Under the pieces are notes generated by a model. The model was given only the letters and a program-made list of their open reading frames with translations, was not told the DNA's origin and searched no databases. This document shows, one piece after another, positions 1 to 6,636 of a stretch of DNA of 6,636 bases. Position numbers and translations under genes: made by a program. Source of the DNA: Alphaproteobacteria bacterium (lineage in GTDB: Bacteria > Pseudomonadota > Alphaproteobacteria > UBA8366). The stretch is from positions 1 through 6,636 of the forward strand of contig JABJCS010000143.1 in the NCBI GenBank assembly GCA_018665505.1. The letters run 5' to 3'. Each line of letters starts with the position of its first letter. Positions within the stretch are counted from its first letter, which is position 1.

Positions 1-900
1 CTCGACATTCTAGCGACCGACGAATTACGCCCGCAGGCGAAGCGCGCGCTTGCCACCATCATCGACGATTTCGAACGCTGGCGTCGAATGACCGAGAATA
101 CGCACCACACGGAAGTGGCCGAAACGATCCTCGACGAGTCGGGATATACCGATTTATGGCAAGCGCGGATCAAGAAACAAGCGGACGCAGCGGGGCGGCT
201 GGAGAACTTGAAAGAGCTCATCTCAGCCATGGAAGAGTTCGAATCACTAGCCGGTTTCATGGAGCATGTCAGCCTTGTCATGGAGAATGCCGAGCGTAGT
301 CAGGAGGAAATGGTCAACCTGATGACGCTGCACAGCGCGAAGGGCTTGGAATTCGATGTCGTGTTCCTGCCAGGATGGGAGGAAGGATTGTTCCCGCATC
401 AACGCGCGCTCGACGAAAGCGGCATGGACGGCCTGGAGGAAGAACGGCGCTTGGCCTATGTCGGCATTACCCGAGCACGCCGCCGCATTGACATCTCCCA
501 CGCCTCCAACCGGCGCATACACAATCTTTGGCAAAACTCTGCTCCATCGCGATTTATCAACGAACTGCCGAAAGACCAGATCGATATGATCAGCGAGGTC
601 GGCGAGTATGGCGGGTACGGCAATTTCGGTGGCCTGAGCGATGACGGAGGCGGCTGGGCGACCAGCACCGTGGGCGGACCCGGCTGGCAACGCTTCCAGA
701 GCCGCCGCAATCAACCGACAACGATTGAAGGCACGGCTGTGCCGGCTGGCGGCTCCGATAGTTTCGAGCCCGCGGATCGGTGCTTCCATCAGAAATTCGG
801 CATGGGCACGATCGAAGCTGTCGACGGCGACCATTTGACCATCGAATTCGACAATGCCGGGACCAAACGGGTCATGGCGCAATTCGTCGGCAAGCCTTGA
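1..900 (+). CDS. uvrD: UvrD/PcrA-type ATP-dependent DNA helicase, C-terminal part (5' truncated)
   Basis: This is the C-terminal 299 residues of a superfamily 1A 3'-5' DNA helicase; the frame is open from base 1, so the start, Walker A and Walker B lie upstream of the window. Visible are helicase motif V (LHSAKGLEFD, visible residues 110-119, followed by VVFLPGWEEGLFPH) and motif VI (EEERRLAYVGITRARRR, 146-162), which hold the nucleotide-sensing arginines of domain 2A. A glycine-rich linker (about residues 202-219) leads to a small C-terminal Tudor-like domain (from DRCFHQKFGMGT, about 259-299) that in PcrA/UvrD binds partners such as RNA polymerase. Relatives are usually about 720-800 residues, so more than half is missing. 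Known roles of the family are nucleotide excision repair, mismatch repair and clearing RecA or stalled polymerase. UvrD and PcrA cannot be told apart from this part alone; Rep is less likely because of the C-terminal domain. It ends 19 bases before prmA and is probably cotranscribed with it. Confidence 0.96.
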   Translation, partial: LDILATDELRPQAKRALATIIDDFERWRRMTENTHHTEVAETILDESGYTDLWQARIKKQADAAGRLENLKELISAMEEFESLAGFMEHVSLVMENAERSQEEMVNLMTLHSAKGLEFDVVFLPGWEEGLFPHQRALDESGMDGLEEERRLAYVGITRARRRIDISHASNRRIHNLWQNSAPSRFINELPKDQIDMISEVGEYGGYGNFGGLSDDGGGWATSTVGGPGWQRFQSRRNQPTTIEGTAVPAGGSDSFEPADRCFHQKFGMGTIEAVDGDHLTIEFDNAGTKRVMAQFVGKP

Positions 901-923
901 TGAAACTAACGAGGAAGACATGA
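900..923 (+). other. Seven-codon relay ORF bridging uvrD and prmA
   Basis: The uvrD stop TGA (898-900) shares its last base with an ATG at 900-902. That ATG opens a 7-codon ORF (MKLTRKT) whose TGA stop (921-923) overlaps the prmA ATG (920-922). The geometry would let ribosomes finishing uvrD reinitiate and hand on to prmA. The overlaps are seen directly. Translation of the peptide is inference, and such junctions also arise by chance because ATGA and TGATG are short. Confidence 0.2.
911..915 (+). promoter_or_regulatory. Ribosome binding site of prmA
   Basis: GAGGA lies four bases before the ATG at 920. It is the only good Shine-Dalgarno match near the 5' end of prmA, and it selects this start over an in-frame ATG at 854 that would overlap the end of the helicase gene by about 47 bases. 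Confidence 0.75.
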
Positions 924-1810
924 CCGGAATTTCCGGATGGACGCTGGTCGTCGAAGTCCCGAAAGAAGCCGTCGATATTTTTGACCAAGCTTTCAGTCCG
1001 ATTGCTGTCGCAACTTCAAGCTTCGAGACCAGCGACCAGAGCATTTGGCGGATGGAAGCGTTCTGTGTCGACCGTCCGGACGAGATGGCGGTCGTCGGCG
1101 CGGTTGCCCTCGCCGCCGAGATCGCGGGCATACCAGAACCAACGGTCCATGCGTCCGCACTACCAGACATCGATTGGGTATCAGAGAATCAGAAATCATT
1201 TCAACCGATCATCGCTGGTGGTTTTTTTGTCCATCCCACGCATTACGACGGCGAGGTTCCGGCGACCGCGACCACGCTCGCGATCGATGCCGGACCGGCG
1301 TTCGGGACCGGCTCCCACGGCTCCACCAAAGGCTGCTTGCTGGCGCTCGATTGGCTGTCGCGCCGCCCCCCCGTAGGTGACATCCTCGACCTCGGGTGTG
1401 GGTCCGGCATTCTCGCCCTCGCCATGGCACGCCGCTGGGGCCGAAAGGTACTGGCCGCCGATATCGATCCCGACTCGGTCGCGACGACACGAGGCAACGC
1501 CGTGCTCAATAATGCGTCTCATTTGGTGCGATCGGTCCGCAGCAATGGCGTGAAAAGTGGCGCGGTCAAACGCAACGGCCCATACAGCTTGATCGTCGCC
1601 AATATCTTGGCCCGACCTATTATCGACATGGCGCAAGATATCAAAGGTGTCCTCCGCCCGGGCGGCACGCTCATACTTGCGGGATTTACCGAAAATCAGG
1701 AAAATTCCGTGCGCGCCGCTTATCAACGTCGAGACTACCATCTCGCTCGAAAGGAGGGTTCGGACGGATGGACGGCCTTTGTCCTGACGCGCTTTGGGGG
1801 GAAGAGGTAA
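920..1810 (+). CDS. prmA: Ribosomal protein L11 methyltransferase PrmA
   Basis: A class I S-adenosylmethionine-dependent methyltransferase of 296 residues, the usual PrmA length. Characterised PrmA trimethylates ribosomal protein L11 at its N-terminal amine and at lysines, in the cytoplasm. Residues 1 to about 95 form the less conserved N-terminal part that in PrmA recognises L11. The family signature AFGTGSHGSTKGCL is at 127-140. SAM motif I (DLGCGSGILALA) is at 157-168 and the acidic end of strand 2 (AADIDPDSV) at about 179-187. The catalytic-loop motif VANILARPI is at 226-234, and RPGGTLILAGF follows at about 246-256. All expected motifs are intact. The ATG at 920 is preferred because of GAGGA at 911-915. 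The gene follows uvrD by 19 bases on the same strand, suggesting one transcript. Two homopolymer runs, T7 at 1222-1228 and C7 at 1366-1372, sit inside the gene. The loss of PrmA is mild in E. coli, so its role here cannot be judged from sequence. Confidence 0.95.
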   Translation: MTGISGWTLVVEVPKEAVDIFDQAFSPIAVATSSFETSDQSIWRMEAFCVDRPDEMAVVGAVALAAEIAGIPEPTVHASALPDIDWVSENQKSFQPIIAGGFFVHPTHYDGEVPATATTLAIDAGPAFGTGSHGSTKGCLLALDWLSRRPPVGDILDLGCGSGILALAMARRWGRKVLAADIDPDSVATTRGNAVLNNASHLVRSVRSNGVKSGAVKRNGPYSLIVANILARPIIDMAQDIKGVLRPGGTLILAGFTENQENSVRAAYQRRDYHLARKEGSDGWTAFVLTRFGGKR

Positions 1811-1878
1811 GCGGCGCGCACGTTAAGCATGATTTTGCGCCTTATCTCGCAATTTTTTGAATGAAAATATCTCATCGC

Positions 1879-1901
1879 AGCCATGCATGAAACGCATGGC
1901 T
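1879..1901 (+). other. Perfect 8-bp stem-loop downstream of prmA
   Basis: AGCCATGC (1879-1886) pairs with GCATGGCT (1894-1901) around a 7-base loop, about 70 bases after the prmA stop. It is not followed by a T run on either strand, so it is not a standard intrinsic terminator. It could protect the prmA mRNA 3' end from exonucleases or be part of the aminopeptidase leader. Confidence 0.4.
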
Positions 1902-1910
1902 TGCCATCAA

Positions 1911-1925
1911 CTTTCCTGCTTTCCT
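1911..1925 (+). repeat. Tandem CTTTCCT direct repeat
   Basis: CTTTCCT occurs at 1911-1917 and again at 1919-1925, with one base between, inside a pyrimidine-rich tract. The TTTCC core of either copy is complementary to GGAAA at 1992-1996, immediately before the aminopeptidase ATG. Any role in blocking ribosome binding is conjecture, as five base pairs is weak. Confidence 0.35.
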
Positions 1926-1950
1926 TTAGTCTTGCGGTCCCCCACGTGCA

Positions 1951-1985
1951 TCCCTAGCTTTACGCCCTTCACGGGTGTCTAGGGA
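1951..1985 (+). promoter_or_regulatory. Bulged stem-loop overlapping the putative ribosome binding site of the aminopeptidase gene
   Basis: TCCCTAG (1951-1957) pairs perfectly with CTAGGGA (1979-1985). After a 4-base left-hand bulge (1958-1961), 1962-1967 pairs with 1973-1978, including one G-U pair, and closes on a 5-base loop. That gives 13 pairs in all. The right arm contains TAGGGA, the best Shine-Dalgarno-like sequence before the ATG at 1997, so folding would hide it. No T run follows, so an intrinsic terminator is unlikely. Pairing is seen directly; control of translation is inference. Confidence 0.4.
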
Positions 1986-1996
1986 CTTAACGGAAA

Positions 1997-4012
1997 ATGG
2001 CGGCAAACATGGACTATGCAGGCGATGAAGCACTCTCCGTACACTTGTCGGCCATCGGTGCCGACGGCAATATAGCGGCTGTCCGCGCCCTGATCGCAGG
2101 TGTCGTCGGCGCATCATCGGCGGATGACGCGTGGATGCAACTCGTCACGCCTCATCTCAACGATACCGTTCGCGAACAACTCTCGGCCCTCCGCGATCAA
2201 ATCGCCGGCGAGAAGCAAGTCGATTTCGGTGTTCGTCCGAGCACGGACCGCGTCAACAAGCTGCGCGAACAACTCGCGAAGGACGGCTTGGACGGGTTCA
2301 TCGTGCCGCGCACGGACGAGCATCAAGGCGAATTCGTCGCTCCACGCGCCGAGCGATTGCGTTGGTTGACAGGTTTTTCCGGCTCAGCCGGTCTCGCCAT
2401 CGTCTTAAAAGACGCCGCCGCCATCTTCATCGACGGGCGCTATACGCTGCAAGTTCGCCAACAAACCATCACCGAGACGTTCGAGCCGCATCACTTAATC
2501 GACTCTCCCGCAGATAAATGGATTTCCGCAACACTCCCGGATGGCGGGCGGCTCGGCTACGATCCCTGGCTGCACGCACAAAGCTCGATCGACAAATACG
2601 CCAAGGCCGCCAAGAAGGCGGGCGGCGAATTAGTTGCCGTCACCCACAATCCCCTCGACGCGGTGTGGGACGATCAACCGGCGGCACCGATTTCGCCCAT
2701 CGTCCCCCATGACATCAGCTATGCGGGTAAATCTTCCGCCGACAAGCGGCAGAAGCTTGCCGAATCCCTGACCGAGGACGGTGTCGATGCCGCCATCCTG
2801 ACACTTCCGGATTCGATTGCCTGGTTGTTGAACGTGCGCGGTAGTGACGTCCAACACACACCACTTCCGCTGTCTTATGCGGTGCTTCACGACAACGGCT
2901 CGGTCGATTGGTTTGTCGATCAACGGAAGCTATCGCCGGGCCTGACCGAAACCTTGGGCAATGCGGTGGCGGTACAACCACTCGCCTCTTTCGGAGAGAC
3001 TCTCGAGGCACTGGCGGCAAAATCAGCCAGGGTAAAAGCAGATCCGGCAACGGTCGCGGCCTATGTGTTCGACCGGCTCGAAGGTGCCGAGATCGTGCGC
3101 AGCGAGGATCCTTGCACGCTCCCGAAGGCGCTCAAAAACGAGGTCGAAATCGCCGGCACCCGTGCCGCCCATACCCGCGATGGCAAGGCACTAACGCGGT
3201 TCTTGAGCTGGTTCGCGGATACCGCTCCCAGCGGCGGTTTGACCGAGATCGCCGCGTCCGACCGCCTACGGGCGTTCCGATCCGAAACCGGCGCTCTGCG
3301 TGATTTGAGCTTTCCCACCATTTCCTCAGGCGGACCGAACGGCGCCGTCGTCCACTACAACGCCACGGCGGAGACCAACCGGGAAATCGGGCAAGGCGAA
3401 CTCTATCTCGTGGATTCGGGCGCCCAGTATCTCGATGGCACAACGGACGTGACCCGAACCGTCGCCGTCGGCACGCCGAGCGCGGAGATGAAGGACCGCT
3501 TCACCCGGGTCCTCAAAGGTCACATCGCCATCGCGACCGCACGTTTTCCGGAGGGCACCACCGGCGGGCAGCTGGATACATTGGCGCGGGCATCGCTCTG
3601 GCAGGCGGGGCTGGATTTCGACCACGGCACCGGCCATGGCGTAGGTAGCTATCTCGGCGTACACGAAGGACCGCACCGTATCTCGAAAGGCGGTGGCGGC
3701 GTGGCGCTGAAGCCCGGCATGGTCGTCTCTAACGAGCCCGGCTACTACAAAGCCGACTCCTTTGGAATTCGGATCGAAAATCTAGTGGTCGTGCGTCCTT
3801 GCACCGAGCTGGAAGGGGCCGAACGTCCAACCCTGGAATTCGAGACCCTGACTTTAGCGCCTATCGATCTGAATTTGGTCGATACATCGCTGATGACAGC
3901 GTCCGAGGTCGACTGGCTCAACGCCTATCACGCCCGCGTCCGAGACATCATGCAAGAAGGCTTGTCGGATGACGAAAAGGTATGGCTTGAGACGGCTACG
4001 CGGAAAATCTAA
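1997..4012 (+). CDS. Xaa-Pro aminopeptidase (aminopeptidase P, peptidase family M24B), long form
   Basis: A cytoplasmic di-metal peptidase that removes an N-terminal residue preceding proline. Residues about 79-215 and 240-370 are two creatinase-type N-terminal domains, the first with PRTDEHQGEF (104-113) and LTGFSGSAG (124-132). The catalytic pita-bread domain spans about 375-600 and a C-terminal M24C-type tail runs to 671. The metal ligands are D473 (LVDSGA), D484 (TTDVTRT), H547 (GTGHGVG), E580 (NEPGYY) and E594 (RIENL). Catalytic histidines are H453 (VVHYNA) and H556 (GVHEGPH). Ligand order and spacing match the eukaryotic XPNPEP1-like long form, so it should be active; it differs from the shorter E. 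coli PepP type. Residues 1-78 extend before the usual start and look helical, without a signal peptide or membrane segment. An in-frame TAA at 1988-1990 makes 1997 the most upstream ATG; ATG 2009 is the only nearby alternative. The ribosome binding site is poor. Function is confident, physiological substrate unknown. Confidence 0.94.
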   Translation: MAANMDYAGDEALSVHLSAIGADGNIAAVRALIAGVVGASSADDAWMQLVTPHLNDTVREQLSALRDQIAGEKQVDFGVRPSTDRVNKLREQLAKDGLDGFIVPRTDEHQGEFVAPRAERLRWLTGFSGSAGLAIVLKDAAAIFIDGRYTLQVRQQTITETFEPHHLIDSPADKWISATLPDGGRLGYDPWLHAQSSIDKYAKAAKKAGGELVAVTHNPLDAVWDDQPAAPISPIVPHDISYAGKSSADKRQKLAESLTEDGVDAAILTLPDSIAWLLNVRGSDVQHTPLPLSYAVLHDNGSVDWFVDQRKLSPGLTETLGNAVAVQPLASFGETLEALAAKSARVKADPATVAAYVFDRLEGAEIVRSEDPCTLPKALKNEVEIAGTRAAHTRDGKALTRFLSWFADTAPSGGLTEIAASDRLRAFRSETGALRDLSFPTISSGGPNGAVVHYNATAETNREIGQGELYLVDSGAQYLDGTTDVTRTVAVGTPSAEMKDRFTRVLKGHIAIATARFPEGTTGGQLDTLARASLWQAGLDFDHGTGHGVGSYLGVHEGPHRISKGGGGVALKPGMVVSNEPGYYKADSFGIRIENLVVVRPCTELEGAERPTLEFETLTLAPIDLNLVDTSLMTASEVDWLNAYHARVRDIMQEGLSDDEKVWLETATRKI

Positions 4013-4048
4013 TCGCCAAGGAAGTGCGATTACCGGACTACCCAGTCC
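4010..4048. terminator. Tandem stem-loops in the convergent gap, candidate bidirectional terminator
   Basis: Two perfect inverted repeats fill the space between converging genes. TAATCGC (4010-4016, beginning with the aminopeptidase stop codon) pairs with GCGATTA (4026-4032) around 9 bases. Two bases later GGACT (4035-4039) pairs with AGTCC (4044-4048) around ACCC, ending next to the ligA stop. Stems of 7 and 5 pairs are modest and no T run follows on either strand. The position favours a role in transcript ends or mRNA stability, but Rho-dependent termination is equally possible. Confidence 0.3.

Positions 4049-6636
<2,588 letters not shown>

Larger units (their letters stand above)
1829..1982 (+). 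other. Chain of three very short ORFs linked by ATGA overlaps
   Basis: Three short ORFs follow one another: 11 codons at 1829-1864, 9 codons at 1861-1890 and 31 codons at 1887-1982 (starting MKRMACHQL). Each stop overlaps the next start as ATGA, at 1861-1864 and 1887-1890. None has a good Shine-Dalgarno sequence. The last stop (TAG, 1980-1982) lies in the right arm of the stem-loop just before the aminopeptidase start. They might form a translated leader, but chance is a serious alternative in an untranslated region with several ATGs. No similarity to a known leader peptide is recognised. Confidence 0.15.
1811..1996 (+). other. Leader/intergenic region before the aminopeptidase gene
   Basis: These 186 bases separate prmA from the aminopeptidase gene. 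The first half is AT-richer than the flanking genes, with a T6 run at 1853-1858. I see no convincing -35/-10 pair, and the T6 run has no strong GC stem directly before it, so neither a promoter nor an intrinsic terminator can be placed firmly. The region holds two stem-loops (1879-1901 and 1951-1985), a tandem CTTTCCT repeat (1911-1925) and a chain of short ORFs (1829-1982). A promoter for the downstream gene probably lies here, given the size of the gap; that is inference. Confidence 0.5.

Noticed and set aside
854..919. Earlier in-frame ATG for prmA at 854
   Set aside because: It would overlap the uvrD end by 47 bases and lacks a good ribosome site, while 920 has GAGGA and gives the usual PrmA N-terminus.
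247..1170. Long minus-strand open frame of 307 codons opposite uvrD and prmA
   Set aside because: It is antisense to two well-supported genes, shows no recognisable domain, and is typical of spurious open frames in GC-rich coding DNA.
1196..1741. Minus-strand open frame of 181 codons inside prmA
   Set aside because: It lies fully opposite conserved PrmA motifs, has low-complexity R/G-rich composition and no family match that I recognise.
1813..1858. Possible intrinsic terminator after prmA: GGCGC/GCGCC with T6 at 1853-1858
   Set aside because: The stem is only five pairs with a 19-base loop, and 11 bases separate it from the T run, so it does not fit an intrinsic terminator.
1847..1870. Sigma-70-like promoter in the AT-rich part of the leader
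   Set aside because: AAATAT at 1865-1870 resembles a -10 box, but no -35-like hexamer lies at a proper distance; TTGCGC at 1835-1840 is 24 bases away.
1943..1948. CACGTG palindrome in the leader
   Set aside because: A single six-base palindrome is expected by chance in GC-rich DNA and matches no operator that I can name with support.
3326..3676. Minus-strand open frame inside the aminopeptidase catalytic domain
   Set aside because: It is opposite the metal-binding motifs of a clear gene and has no recognisable domain; treated as a shadow frame.

Overview
The window is a GC-rich stretch of ordinary bacterial core genome. It carries five protein-coding genes, two of them cut by the window edges. 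The UvrD/PcrA-type helicase, PrmA, long M24 aminopeptidase P, LigA with an enlarged helix-hairpin-helix region and RecN all resemble alphaproteobacterial versions, most likely Rhodospirillales-like. This assignment rests on recalled family and gene-order similarity, not on a search.

Layout. Positions 1-900 (+) hold the C-terminal part of a UvrD/PcrA superfamily 1 helicase. Nineteen bases later comes prmA (920-1810, +), the methyltransferase for ribosomal protein L11. A 186-base leader (1811-1996) follows, with two stem-loops, a short direct repeat and a chain of very short ORFs. It precedes a 671-residue Xaa-Pro aminopeptidase of the M24B family (1997-4012, +). This gene converges on ligA (4049-6166, -), the NAD+-dependent DNA ligase, across a 36-base gap containing two back-to-back stem-loops. 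The ligA start overlaps the recN stop in an ATGA junction; recN (6163-6636, -) runs off the right edge.

Function. Two of the minus-strand products act in DNA repair: RecN is an SMC-like double-strand-break protein and LigA seals nicks. The overlapping junction suggests they are translated from one mRNA. The helicase also acts in repair or replication restart, while PrmA acts on ribosomes and the aminopeptidase trims X-Pro N-termini, so the plus-strand cluster is functionally mixed.

I found no mobile element, CRISPR array, tRNA, rRNA, phage gene or defence cassette, and no convincing new multi-gene system. The points worth a second look are small: the structured leader before the aminopeptidase, that enzyme's N-terminal extension of about 78 residues, a 7-codon relay ORF between uvrD and prmA, and the paired hairpins in the convergent gap.
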